Assembly (NCBI RefSeq): GCF_002751875.1
Contig: NZ_NMZM01000008.1
Location: 124,001 to 188,000 of the forward strand
Reading direction: 5' to 3'
Source: Oceaniglobus indicus
Lineage (GTDB): Bacteria > Pseudomonadota > Alphaproteobacteria > Rhodobacterales > Rhodobacteraceae
Length of the DNA stretch: 64,000 nucleotides
Part shown: positions 34,141-43,048 of the stretch, in pieces
Layout: each line of letters begins with the position of its first letter
Position numbering within the stretch: position 1 is the stretch's first letter
Program-made: the position numbers and the translations under genes
The notes under the pieces: model-generated
Seen by the model: only the letters and a program-made list of their open reading frames with translations
Databases searched by the model: none
What the model was told of the DNA's origin: nothing

Positions 34141-35544
34141 ATGAGTGTCGTGGTCCTGGCCCTTGCAGCCTTGTGGATCGGCGGCGGCACCCTGTGGTTG
34201 CTGGCGCGGCGGCGCTATCACTGGCGCGAGGTTCCCGCTTTCGCCATGGACCTGATCGGCGTTCCCGTCGATCTGGCGCAGCGGCTGTTCGGGCGCGGGG
34301 GCGTGCCCTATGCGCTGCTGCTGCCGAACATGTTGATCTTCGGCATCTTCACCTTCGCCCCGATGATCCTGAACTTCCATGTCTCGTTCACCGGCGGCGC
34401 GTCGATCCACCTTCTGGATCGCCCGTGGGTCGGGGCCGCGAATTATGGGGCGATCTTTGACTGTGAGACGTATCTTTCGCCGCGGACGTGCAGCAACGAG
34501 GGTTATGATTTCTGGACCGGCATGTTCAACACGCTGGCCTTTGTCGCGGTGCAGGTGCCGGTGCTGTGCATCGTGGCACTGCTGACGGCGCTGGTGGTGA
34601 ATCGCAACATCGTCGGGCGCGGCTTCTGGCGGGCGATGTTCTTTTATCCGGTGATGCTGTCGCCGGTGGTGATCGCCAACATCTGGAACTGGGTGCTGCA
34701 CCGCAAGGGCGCGCTGAACGCCGCGCTGGGCGGATCGGCCGAGGGATTGACCGCCATGGCGGGTCTGGCCGGGTTCGACATGGTCGTGTCGGTCGTGTTC
34801 GCCGTGGCGCTGATGGTCACGTCCGAGCGCGCGCTGCGCGGATCGCTGGCATGGGCGGCGGTGTTCGGGCTGCTGTTTGCCTGTGTGTTCGCATGGGCGA
34901 ATCCGCTGGCGATGATCGGGCTGGGGGGCAGTTTCTGGGTCGGGCCGGTGCTGGCGACCGGCGTGGTCTGGGCTGTCGCCATTGCCCACCGGCGGGCGCG
35001 CTGGGCCGTGGCCTCGGCCTCTGTCGTGTCGATCCTGCTGCTGCTGACGGTGCAGTTCGACGCCGTGTTCGCGTTCGATCGGGTCCGCCCGGTCAACTGG
35101 CTGGTCACGCCCAACACCGGCTGGCCGTTCTTCTGGCTGGTGTTCGTCTTCTGCTGGTCGCACATGGGGTTCTACATGCTGATCCTGCTGGCCGGACTTC
35201 AGGCGATCCCCCGCGATCTCTATGAGGCGGCGAAGATGGACGGCACCAAACCGGCGCGCGCGTTCTTCCGCATCACCCTGCCGCTGGTGATGCCGACGCT
35301 GACGGTGGTTCTGGTGCTGTCGCTGATCCGCAGCTTCCAGATCTTCGACGAGGTCTGGCTGCTGACCGGCGGCGGACCGGGGCGCGAGACGTTCATGATC
35401 GTGCAGCACATCTATGAAACCGCCTTTACCGGCGACCGCCCGGAATACGGCGAGGCGGCGGCGGGATCGGTCCTGATGGCGGTGGTGATCGCGGTCTTTA
35501 CCTTCGTCCAGCTGTTCGTCACCCGCCGCCAGTCGGAGTTCTGA
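34141..35544 (+). CDS. ABC sugar transporter permease, MalF-like (long form)
   Basis: 467 residues from ATG 34141 (an upstream ATG at 34126 is possible). Membrane helices begin in the first 20 residues, with MLIFGIFTFAPMILNFHVSF next. The EAA loop EAAKMDGTKPARAFFRITLP is near residue 362, followed by LPLVMPTLTVV. Between the first block and the EAA domain lie additional hydrophobic segments (about 200-290), making it 150 residues longer than usual CUT1 permeases. It lies 70 bases after the binding-protein gene and three bases before the second permease. Confidence 0.85.
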   Translation: MSVVVLALAALWIGGGTLWLLARRRYHWREVPAFAMDLIGVPVDLAQRLFGRGGVPYALLLPNMLIFGIFTFAPMILNFHVSFTGGASIHLLDRPWVGAANYGAIFDCETYLSPRTCSNEGYDFWTGMFNTLAFVAVQVPVLCIVALLTALVVNRNIVGRGFWRAMFFYPVMLSPVVIANIWNWVLHRKGALNAALGGSAEGLTAMAGLAGFDMVVSVVFAVALMVTSERALRGSLAWAAVFGLLFACVFAWANPLAMIGLGGSFWVGPVLATGVVWAVAIAHRRARWAVASASVVSILLLLTVQFDAVFAFDRVRPVNWLVTPNTGWPFFWLVFVFCWSHMGFYMLILLAGLQAIPRDLYEAAKMDGTKPARAFFRITLPLVMPTLTVVLVLSLIRSFQIFDEVWLLTGGGPGRETFMIVQHIYETAFTGDRPEYGEAAAGSVLMAVVIAVFTFVQLFVTRRQSEF

Positions 35545-35547
35545 GCC

Positions 35548-36627
35548 ATGGGCGTCGCCACCTTCCTGACCCGCACCAAGGGCACCGCCGACCGCGCCCG
35601 GCGTTTCGGCATCGCCGATCTGCTGGCCTATGGATACCTTCTGTTGGGGGTGCTGGTGATCCTGATGCCCGTGGCCTGGACGTTCCTGTCATCGCTGAAG
35701 GGCGAACGCGCCATCGACGGCTTCGACACCCGCCTGCTGCCCATGGCCCAGGTCGAGGCCGAGGTCGAGGGGCAGGGGGTCAAGCCCGTCTGGACCTGGA
35801 CGGCGCCCGACGGCACCACCCGCGATGTCGTCAAGGCCGGCCCGACGCGGCGTGAAACCGATGTCGTCGCGCTGGACGATCCCGACACGGTGTTGCGCGT
35901 GCCGCGCACGACGCTGGCCCCGAACGAGCGGATTCGCGTCGCCACCGAAAATTACCTGGACCCGATCCTGGGCCGCAACGGGCAGGACAATTTCGCATTC
36001 TTCACCTACCTGCTCAATTCGGTCTTCGTCACGGTCATGGCGACCCTGATCACCCTGCTGATCAATGCCATGGCGGCCTTTGCCCTGTCGAAATACAAGT
36101 TCCGCGGCCGGCTGACCTTCACCATCCTGATCATCGCCACGCTGCTGATCCCAAGCTCGATCATCCTCGTGTCGCTGTTCTTCGTGGTCTGGTCGTTCGG
36201 CATCTTCGGCAGTCTCTGGGGGGTGATCATTCCGGCGGCCGCCACGCCGACGGGGGTGTTCCTTTTGCGCCAATACATGCTGACGATCCCTGACGAACTG
36301 CTTGATGCGGCGCGGATGGATGCGGCCAGCGAATGGCGCATCTTCTGGCGGATCGTTCTGCCGCTGTCGCTGCCCGCGTTGTCGGTGCTGGCGATCCTGT
36401 CGGTGATCTGGCGCTGGAACGATTTCCTGTGGCCGCTGATCGTGCTGATCTCGGATCCCGCCCAACACACCCTGCAAATCGGGCTGACCGCGTTCAGTGG
36501 CGAATTCGATAGCGATTTCCACTATATCCTTGCCATGACGGTGGTGTCGCTGGTCCCCATCACCCTGGTGTTCGTCTGGCTGCAACGCTTCATCACGACC
36601 GGCATCGCCACGACGGGGCTGAAATGA
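35548..36627 (+). CDS. ABC sugar transporter permease, MalG-like with large periplasmic insert
   Basis: 359 residues. After the first helix (about 28-52) there is a hydrophilic insert of about 90 residues (from FDTRLLPMAQ to LGRNGQDNF) before the remaining helices. The EAA motif is LLDAARMDAASEWRIFWRIV, with the usual LPLSLPAL after it. The insert probably faces the periplasm and contacts the binding protein, as the MalF P2 loop does. It overlaps the ATPase gene start by four bases (ATGA). Confidence 0.87.
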   Translation: MGVATFLTRTKGTADRARRFGIADLLAYGYLLLGVLVILMPVAWTFLSSLKGERAIDGFDTRLLPMAQVEAEVEGQGVKPVWTWTAPDGTTRDVVKAGPTRRETDVVALDDPDTVLRVPRTTLAPNERIRVATENYLDPILGRNGQDNFAFFTYLLNSVFVTVMATLITLLINAMAAFALSKYKFRGRLTFTILIIATLLIPSSIILVSLFFVVWSFGIFGSLWGVIIPAAATPTGVFLLRQYMLTIPDELLDAARMDAASEWRIFWRIVLPLSLPALSVLAILSVIWRWNDFLWPLIVLISDPAQHTLQIGLTAFSGEFDSDFHYILAMTVVSLVPITLVFVWLQRFITTGIATTGLK

Positions 36628-37712
36628 CCGCCGCGCTTGAACTGAAGGGCATCTGCAAGTCATGGGCCGAGGTCGAGGTGATCCACGGCATCGACCTGAC
36701 CGTGGACGAGGGCGAATTCGTGGTGTTCGTCGGCCCGTCGGGTTGTGGCAAGTCCACGCTGCTGCGCCTGATCGCGGGACTGGATGATCCGACCGCGGGC
36801 GATATCCTGTTGTCGGGCAAGCGGGTCAATGCCGTGCCGGCCTCGGAACGCGGGTTGTCGATGGTGTTCCAGAGCTATGCGCTCTATCCGCATATGTCGG
36901 TGCGCGCGAACCTGTCCTTCGGGCTGGAGAACCTGCGCATGCCCCGGGCCGAGATCGCGCGCCGCGTGATGGAGGCGGCGAAACTGCTGCAGATCGACAT
37001 GCTGCTGGACCGGCGGCCCGGTCAGCTTTCGGGCGGGCAACGTCAGCGCGTCGCCATCGGCCGCGCCATCGTGCGCGAACCGCTGATCTTCCTGTTCGAC
37101 GAACCGCTCAGCAACCTGGACGCCGAGCTGCGCCTGCAGATGCGGGTGGAGATCAGCAATCTGCATCGCGCACTGGGCAACACGATGATCTATGTCACCC
37201 ACGATCAGGTCGAGGCGATGACCATGGCCGATCGCATCGTCGTTCTGCGGGCGGGCCGGATCGAACAGGTGGGGCGGCCGCTGGATCTGTATAACCGGCC
37301 CGCGAACCGCTTTGTCGCGGGTTTCCTCGGTGCGCCGCAGATGAATTTCCTGCGCGGCACCATCGCGGGCGCGGGCACAATGGCGCTGGATTGTGGGGCG
37401 ATCGTGAACGTGCCGCTGGCGGCGGGCGTCGATGCGCAGCCCGCGACGCTGGGCTTGCGTCCCGAGTCGATTGCCGTATCGCTGGACGGGACCGGCGACA
37501 TGACCGTCACGGTGCAGAACTATGAACAGCTGGGGGCGATCACCTATATCTACACGACCTTTCCCAACGGCGAGACGCTGACCGTGCAGCAATCGCGCCA
37601 GATCCCGCTGCGCCGGGGTCAGCAGATCGGCGTGACGTTCGACGCAGACAGCCTGCATGTCTTTGCAGGCGAGGATGAGACAGCCCTGATGCTCAAGGAG
37701 AGACAGACATGA
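36624..37712 (+). CDS. ABC sugar transporter ATPase, MalK/UgpC type
   Basis: 362 residues. Nucleotide-binding domain: Walker A GPSGCGKST (38-46), Q-loop MVFQSYALYPHM, signature LSGGQRQRVAIGRA, Walker B IFLFDEPLSNLDAEL, H-loop VTHDQVEAMTMADR. The C-terminal TOBE/OB regulatory domain (about 240-360) is normal for this class, which includes multi-sugar, maltose and glycerol-phosphate transporters. It overlaps both neighbours by four bases, so transporter and first dehydrogenase are one operon. Confidence 0.93.
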   Translation: MTAALELKGICKSWAEVEVIHGIDLTVDEGEFVVFVGPSGCGKSTLLRLIAGLDDPTAGDILLSGKRVNAVPASERGLSMVFQSYALYPHMSVRANLSFGLENLRMPRAEIARRVMEAAKLLQIDMLLDRRPGQLSGGQRQRVAIGRAIVREPLIFLFDEPLSNLDAELRLQMRVEISNLHRALGNTMIYVTHDQVEAMTMADRIVVLRAGRIEQVGRPLDLYNRPANRFVAGFLGAPQMNFLRGTIAGAGTMALDCGAIVNVPLAAGVDAQPATLGLRPESIAVSLDGTGDMTVTVQNYEQLGAITYIYTTFPNGETLTVQQSRQIPLRRGQQIGVTFDADSLHVFAGEDETALMLKERQT

Positions 37713-38740
37713 CCCGTGTTGCCCTGATCGGCCTTGGAATGGTCGCCGGAACCTATGTGGATGCCATTTCCAAACTGCCTGATATCCAGATCGGCGGCGT
37801 CTTCGCACGCACCGCCGACAGCCGTGCGGCGTTCCTGGAAACCCACGGGTTGGATGCGAAGAACTATGGATCGATCGCGGAAATCGCCGACGATCCCGAC
37901 ATCGGGTTTGCCATCGTCACCACGCCCCCCAATGCCCGGGCCGACATCGTCGCGATGCTGGCCAAGGCCGGCAAGCCGATCCTGATGGAAAAGCCGGTGG
38001 AGCGCACGCTGGCGGGTGCGACGGAACTGGTCGAAACCTGCGAAACGGCCGGTGTGCCGCTGGGGATCGCCCTGCAACACCGCACGAAACCGGTGGTGCA
38101 GGATCTGCTGCGCGTGCTGCCTGACCTGGGCGCACTGGCCATGGTCGAGGTGCATGTGCCATGGTGGCGGCCGCAATCCTATTACGCCGAACCCGGGCGC
38201 GGCCGCTATGACCGTGACGGCGGCGGGGTGATGATCACGCAGGCGATCCACACCTTCGATCTGATGCTGTCGCTGGCGACGCCGTTGGCCGGCCCGGTCA
38301 CCGATGTCACGGCGATGACGGCCACCACCGCCCTGCACGACATGGAATCCGAGGATTTCGTTTCGGCCGGTCTGCGGTTCGAAAACGGCGCGGTCGGCAT
38401 GCTCAGCGCGACGACGGCGGCGTTTCCGGGACGGGCCGAGGTCATCGCGCTGCATTGCGCCAATGGTTCGGCCCGGCTGGACACCGATCACCTGAGCGTC
38501 GATTGGCAGGACGGGCGGTCGGAAACCTTCGGCGCGGTCACCAGGTCCGGATCGGGCGCCAACCCGATGGCGTTCACGTCCGATTGGCACCGCGCGATCA
38601 TCGCCGATTTCGACGCGGCGGTGAAGGAAGGGCGCGCACCGCTGATTTCCGGGCGCGCCGCGCTGGACGTGCACCGCCTGATCGCGGCGCTTGAGGCGTC
38701 GGCGAAGGCCGGCGCGCGGGTGGACGTGGAAAGGGGCTGA
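37709..38740 (+). CDS. Gfo/Idh/MocA-family oxidoreductase (1 of 3)
   Basis: 343 residues. N-terminal Rossmann domain VALIGLGMVAGTYVDAI (GxGxxxG-like), the family EKP motif in ILMEKPVERTL near residue 92, and a C-terminal alpha/beta domain with DRDGGGVMITQAIHTFDLM carrying the GG...H-D catalytic pattern (K in EKP, His of IHTFD). It probably oxidises or reduces a sugar, inositol or glycoside with NAD(P). It overlaps the ATPase stop (ATGA). Confidence 0.85.
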   Translation: MTRVALIGLGMVAGTYVDAISKLPDIQIGGVFARTADSRAAFLETHGLDAKNYGSIAEIADDPDIGFAIVTTPPNARADIVAMLAKAGKPILMEKPVERTLAGATELVETCETAGVPLGIALQHRTKPVVQDLLRVLPDLGALAMVEVHVPWWRPQSYYAEPGRGRYDRDGGGVMITQAIHTFDLMLSLATPLAGPVTDVTAMTATTALHDMESEDFVSAGLRFENGAVGMLSATTAAFPGRAEVIALHCANGSARLDTDHLSVDWQDGRSETFGAVTRSGSGANPMAFTSDWHRAIIADFDAAVKEGRAPLISGRAALDVHRLIAALEASAKAGARVDVERG

Positions 38741-38741
38741 G

Positions 38742-39746
38742 ATGCCGTTCAAGCTGGGGATTCTGGGCATCGATCACGGCCACATCTTCGGGATGCTGTC
38801 GAACATGCTGGCTGAGGGCTGTTCGTGCGCGGCGTGGTGGAGCGACGGGGCGGCGGTGAGCGAACCCAAGTTCCGCGCCACCTTTCCCGCATTGGAACGG
38901 GTCGCGGACCGCCGCCGCATCCTGGACGACCCCGACGTTGCCATGGTCCTGATCGCCGCGGTCCCCTGCGAGCGTGCGGTACTGGCGATCGAGGCGATGG
39001 AGGCGGGCAAGGACGTGATGGTCGACAAGCCCGGCTGCACCACCCCCGAACAACTGGCCGCCCTGCGCGCGTGCCAGGCGCGCACCGGGCGGATCTGGAC
39101 CGTGAACTTCTCGGAACGGTTCGAGGTGGCGGCGGTGGCCCGCGCCGATGCGTTGGTAAAGGCCGGGGCCATCGGGCGCGTCGTTCAGACGGTGGGCTTC
39201 GGCCCGCACCGTCAGAACCTGAAAACGCGGCCCGACTGGTTCTTCGATCCGGCGAAATTCGGTGGCATCCTCTGCGATATCGCCAGCCACCAGATCGACC
39301 AGTTTTTGCATTTCACCGGGTCCGACAGCGCCGAGATCGTCCACGCCCATGTCGAGAACACCACAATGCCCGATCATCCCGGCTTTCAGGACTTCGGCGA
39401 GGTGGTGCTGCGATCACCCAAGGGGCATGGATATATCCGCGTCGACTGGTTCACGCCGGACGGATTGCCGACATGGGGCGACGGGCGCATTTTCCTGCTG
39501 GGCACCGAGGGCCAGATCGAGTTGCGCAAGTATACCGAGATCGGGCAGGCCCATCGCACGAACAACCTGTATCTGGTGAACGGTGAAGAAAACGTGCATA
39601 TCGACTGTTCCGACATGGCCCTGCCGTATTTTCCGCGCCTCGTGGCCGACGTTCAGGACCGCACGGAAACCGCCGTGACACAGGCCCACACCTTTGCGGT
39701 GATGAATCTGGCCATCGCCGCGCAGCAGAAGGGGCAGACGCCATGA
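38742..39746 (+). CDS. Gfo/Idh/MocA-family oxidoreductase (2 of 3)
   Basis: 334 residues from ATG 38742, one base after the preceding stop. Rossmann start LGILGIDHGHIFGML has lost the usual GxGxxG in favour of GIDHGH, and the EKP motif is VDKPGCTT. The catalytic region GGILCDIASHQIDQFLHF retains D-x-x-x-H-x-x-D. The altered nucleotide loop is seen in a subset of the family, so it may still bind NAD(P). Its role with its two neighbours is inferred to be stepwise sugar conversion. Confidence 0.8.
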   Translation: MPFKLGILGIDHGHIFGMLSNMLAEGCSCAAWWSDGAAVSEPKFRATFPALERVADRRRILDDPDVAMVLIAAVPCERAVLAIEAMEAGKDVMVDKPGCTTPEQLAALRACQARTGRIWTVNFSERFEVAAVARADALVKAGAIGRVVQTVGFGPHRQNLKTRPDWFFDPAKFGGILCDIASHQIDQFLHFTGSDSAEIVHAHVENTTMPDHPGFQDFGEVVLRSPKGHGYIRVDWFTPDGLPTWGDGRIFLLGTEGQIELRKYTEIGQAHRTNNLYLVNGEENVHIDCSDMALPYFPRLVADVQDRTETAVTQAHTFAVMNLAIAAQQKGQTP

Positions 39747-40807
39747 TCCGGTCCGTCGCGATCCTCGGCGCCGGCATTGGCGCCGCCCACATGGACAGTT
39801 TCGGCGAACTGCCCGACCGGTTCCGCGTCGCCACCATCTGCGACATCGACGCCGAACGCGCCCGGCGTGTGGCCCGGCGGCGCGAGGGTGTCGCCCACAC
39901 CACCGACATCGATGCGGTTCTGGCCGATCCCGCCATCGACATCGTTGATATCTGCCTGCCCCCCGCGCTGCATTTCGAGGTGGCCGAACGCGCGCTGAAC
40001 GCGGGCAAGGCGGTGATCTGTGAAAAGCCGCTGGTCGACAGCCTGGCCGAAGCCGATGCGCTGGCCGCGGTGGTTGAGCGTACCGGCGGCATGCTGTTTC
40101 CGGTGTTCCAGTATCGCTATGGCATCGGCGCTGCGCAGGTGCGCGCGCTGATCGATGCGGGGCTGGCCGGGCGGTGCTTTGCCGGATCGCTGGAAACCCA
40201 CTGGGACCGCAACGCCGAATACTATGCCGTGCCTTGGCGCGGCACGTGGAGCGGCGAAAAGGGCGGCACGCTGTTGGGCCACGCGATTCACATCCACGAT
40301 CTGCTGTCGGCGCTGCTCGGGCCCGTCGCGCAGGTGTTCGCCGACACCGCGACCCGCGTGAACGCGATCGAGGTCGAGGATTGCGTCGCCTTGGCGATCC
40401 GCATGGCATCGGGCGCGCCGATCACCAGTTCGGTGACCCTGGGGGCGGCCGGCAACATGTCGCGCCTGCGGTTGTGTTTCGAGGGGTTCACCGTCGAATC
40501 CGACCGTGCCCCGTATACGCCCGCCGCCAGCCCCTGGACCTTCACCGCCCGCGCCCCCCTGGCGCAGGACCGCATCGACGCCGTTCTGACACGGGTGCCG
40601 CCCGCCCGGATCGGGTTCGCCGGCCTGTTCGAGGCGGTGGCCGACGCGCTGGACGGCACGCCCGGGCGCGAGGTGACCTTGGCCGACGGGCGCCGGTCGC
40701 TGGAATTCGTCACCGCCGCCTATGCTTCGGCCCGTGCGAATGCGCCGGTGGCGTTGCCGCTGGGGTCGGATCATCCGATGTATCGCGGATGGCTGCCGAC
40801 CGCGTGA
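39743..40807 (+). CDS. Gfo/Idh/MocA-family oxidoreductase (3 of 3)
   Basis: 354 residues. Rossmann start SVAILGAGIGAAHMDSF, EKP motif ICEKPLVDSLAEAD, catalytic region GGTLLGHAIHIHDLLS. Fold and motifs are complete. It overlaps the preceding stop (ATGA) and is the last gene of the seven-gene operon, followed by about 100 bases with a palindrome. Three distinct members in a row, rather than duplicates, suggest different steps or substrates. Confidence 0.83.
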   Translation: MIRSVAILGAGIGAAHMDSFGELPDRFRVATICDIDAERARRVARRREGVAHTTDIDAVLADPAIDIVDICLPPALHFEVAERALNAGKAVICEKPLVDSLAEADALAAVVERTGGMLFPVFQYRYGIGAAQVRALIDAGLAGRCFAGSLETHWDRNAEYYAVPWRGTWSGEKGGTLLGHAIHIHDLLSALLGPVAQVFADTATRVNAIEVEDCVALAIRMASGAPITSSVTLGAAGNMSRLRLCFEGFTVESDRAPYTPAASPWTFTARAPLAQDRIDAVLTRVPPARIGFAGLFEAVADALDGTPGREVTLADGRRSLEFVTAAYASARANAPVALPLGSDHPMYRGWLPTA

Positions 40808-40837
40808 TCCGCCCGGGGTTTGCGGCCGCCGGAAGGC

Positions 40838-40858
40838 TCGGCACAAGGCTTGTGCCGA
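40838..40858. promoter_or_regulatory. 21-bp palindrome upstream of the DadA-like gene
   Basis: TCGGCACAAG (40838-40847), one G, CTTGTGCCGA (40849-40858): perfect 10-bp arms with a single central base. There is no T run and no loop, so it is a protein-binding site rather than a terminator. It lies 48 bases before the start of the DadA-like gene and 30 after the last dehydrogenase stop. The regulator is unknown. Confidence 0.6.
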
Positions 40859-40906
40859 TGCCGGCTTTGCGGGCAAGCTGGGCGGGAAAACCAGGGAGTG
40901 GCAGGC

Positions 40907-42163
40907 ATGAAGGTCGTCGTGATGGGTGCGGGGGTGATCGGGATCACCACCGCGTATTACCTTGCAAAACGGGGCGCCGAGGTGACGGTTCTGGACCGTC
41001 AGATCGGCCCCGGGCTCGAGGCAAGCTATGCCAACGCCGGAGAGCTGTCCTATGGGATGACGTCGCCCTGGGCGGCGCCCGGGATCCCGATGAAGGCCGT
41101 CAAGTGGATGTTCATGAAGCGCCGGCCGCTGTTCATCTGGCCGCTGATTTCGCCCACCATGTGGAAGTGGGGGGCGCAGATGATCGCCAATTGCAACGCG
41201 GAAAGCTATCGCATCAACAAGAGCCGGATGGTCCGCATCTCGCATTATTCGCGCGATGTCATGCCCGAGCTGATCGAAGAGACCGGCATCGAATACGATG
41301 GCCGCGCGCAGGGCACGCTCCAGCTGTTTCGCACCGAAAAGCAACTGAAGGCATCGCGCGCCGATCAGGAGATCCTGGCCGCGTTCGATTCACCCTTCGC
41401 AGAGCTTGACCGCGACGGGTGCATTGCGGTCGAGCCGGCCTTGGGCGCGGTGCGCCACAAGTTCGTCGGCGGATTGCAACTGACGGCGGACCGCACCGGG
41501 GATTGCCGGATGTTCACCGTCTCGCTGGCCGAGAAATGCGCTGAAATGGGCGTGAAGTTCCACTATGGCCAATCGATCCGCGAGATCGTGATCGAGAACG
41601 GCAAGGTCAAGGGCGTGCGCTGTGACCTGGCCGGCCTGGTCGAGGCCGACGCCTATGTCTGCGCCCTGGGCAGCTATGCGCCCAGGCTGCTGAAACCCGT
41701 GGGCGTCAGGATTCCCGTGTATCCGGTCAAGGGGTATTCGGTGACGCTGCCGGTGGTGGACGACGCGATGGCGCCGCAATCCACCATCATGGACGAGACG
41801 CACAAGGTGGCGATCACCCGGCTGGGCGACCGGATCCGCGTCGCCGGAACGGCAGAGATCGCCGGATATTCGGATCGGCTGGGCCCCCATGCCACCGACA
41901 CCGTCAAGCACGTCATCGGCGATCTGTTTCCGAAGGGGGGCGACCTGTCGCAGGCCGAAGGCTGGACCGGATTGCGCCCGATGACCCCCGATGGCACGCC
42001 CGTCCTGGGTGCGACGCGCTATGACAACCTGTTCCTGAACACCGGGCACGGTACGCTGGGATGGACCATGGCCTGTGGTTCGGCACGTGCGGTGGCCGAT
42101 GTCGTGACCGGCCATCCGCCCGAAATCGATTTCGACGGGCTGACGGCGGCGCGATACGACTGA
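40907..42163 (+). CDS. dadA: D-amino acid dehydrogenase-like FAD oxidoreductase
   Basis: 418 residues from ATG 40907 with AGGGAG upstream. FAD-binding VVVMGAGVIGITTAYYLAKRG (GxGxxG) and ASYANAGELSYGM, the DadA-type GRAQGTLQLFR and PVKGYSVTLP segments, and the C-terminal GLRPMTPDGTPVLG and NTGHGTLGWTMACG are all present. It would oxidatively deaminate a D-amino acid at the membrane, passing electrons to the quinone pool. The gene could be part of the previous operon or separately controlled by the palindrome. Glycine/D-amino acid oxidases of other specificity share these motifs. Confidence 0.82.
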   Translation: MKVVVMGAGVIGITTAYYLAKRGAEVTVLDRQIGPGLEASYANAGELSYGMTSPWAAPGIPMKAVKWMFMKRRPLFIWPLISPTMWKWGAQMIANCNAESYRINKSRMVRISHYSRDVMPELIEETGIEYDGRAQGTLQLFRTEKQLKASRADQEILAAFDSPFAELDRDGCIAVEPALGAVRHKFVGGLQLTADRTGDCRMFTVSLAEKCAEMGVKFHYGQSIREIVIENGKVKGVRCDLAGLVEADAYVCALGSYAPRLLKPVGVRIPVYPVKGYSVTLPVVDDAMAPQSTIMDETHKVAITRLGDRIRVAGTAEIAGYSDRLGPHATDTVKHVIGDLFPKGGDLSQAEGWTGLRPMTPDGTPVLGATRYDNLFLNTGHGTLGWTMACGSARAVADVVTGHPPEIDFDGLTAARYD

Positions 42164-42195
42164 CGCGGGCGGCGGCGCGGATCGTGGGGGCGGAT

Positions 42196-42247
42196 GCCTC
42201 CGGCGGGAGTATTGCGATCGGTAAGAAGCACGGGACAACGTGCCTGG
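42196..42247 (+). repeat. Dispersed intergenic repeat, copy 2
   Basis: GCCTCCGGCGGGAGTATT, then GCGATCGG, TAAGAAGC and a CGTGCCTGGC end; the middle can fold as GCACG/CGTGC. It matches 31445-31496. It begins 33 bases after the dadA stop. The rest of 42164-42394 shows no gene. Confidence 0.6.
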
Positions 42248-42394
42248 CGTGATGGCGGTCGCGGCCCGGGCATTGCCGGCGGTCCGGGTATGTTGCAAGT
42301 GCGACCGGTGGGGCGTGATCCTTGGCTTCAGGCGGGCGGTCCCGGGGAATGGCCGGGGGCGGAGTGATGGCGCCCCGCGTGGGACGCCGCAACC

Positions 42395-43048
42395 TCATGC
42401 GCGGGTCAGGACGACGTCGGCGCGGATGTCGTGGTCATGCTCGATCACGTCCAGCAGGTAATCAGCGACTTCGGTGCGCGACACCAGGCCGTTCTTCCAC
42501 TTTGCCGGCTCGTGGATGGCCCGTGCCTGGCCCGTTCGGGCCGAGTTTGTCAGGATCGTCGGGCGGACGATGGTCCAGTCCAGGGCGCTGTCCATGATCA
42601 GCCCCTCCTGCCGGTCCTTGTCGGCATAGGGGCGGCCCAGTATCGCGCGGTGGCCCAGGCGTTCGACGGTGCTCATGGCGGCGCGGCTGCGTCCGGCGCC
42701 AAAGCCGGTGACGGCGACCAAGCGCGTCACCCCGGCCCGTTCCATGGCGGCGATCAGCACGCGGGTGGTGTCGGAGAACAGCGTTTCCTTTTCCCACAAC
42801 ATGGCAAGGCGTTCGCGGATGCCGAGGGCGTAGATCACGGCGTCGGCCCCGGCAAGCGCGCCGTCGACATCGGCCGCCGTCCGGGCGTCGCCGGCGATGG
42901 GCGTGAGCCGGGGATGGGGCGCCATGTCGTGGGCCGAGCGGGCGAAGCCGTGCACATGGTGACCCCGTGCCAAGGCTTCGCGGGTGGCGGCGGCGCCGAT
43001 GCCGGAGGTCGCGCCGAGGATCAGAATGGTCTTGGTGTCGCTGGTCAT
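42395..43048 (-). CDS. NAD(P)-binding oxidoreductase, NmrA/SDR-like
   Basis: 217 residues. Extended-SDR nucleotide motif LILGATSGIGAAATREAL (GxxGxxG), a conserved IYALGIRER and VAVTGFGAGRS in the middle, and WTIVRPTILT toward the C-terminus, which resembles the NAD(P)H-binding 'atypical SDR' families such as BVR-B/flavin reductase and NmrA. No YxxxK is evident, so classic dehydrogenase chemistry is doubtful. It may sense or use NAD(P)H. It stands alone. Confidence 0.7.
   Translation of the reverse strand: MTSDTKTILILGATSGIGAAATREALARGHHVHGFARSAHDMAPHPRLTPIAGDARTAADVDGALAGADAVIYALGIRERLAMLWEKETLFSDTTRVLIAAMERAGVTRLVAVTGFGAGRSRAAMSTVERLGHRAILGRPYADKDRQEGLIMDSALDWTIVRPTILTNSARTGQARAIHEPAKWKNGLVSRTEVADYLLDVIEHDHDIRADVVLTRA

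Noticed and set aside
32592-34190. Long minus-strand frame opposite the sugar-binding protein
   Set aside because: Same composition artefact; the plus strand carries a complete binding protein with signal peptide.
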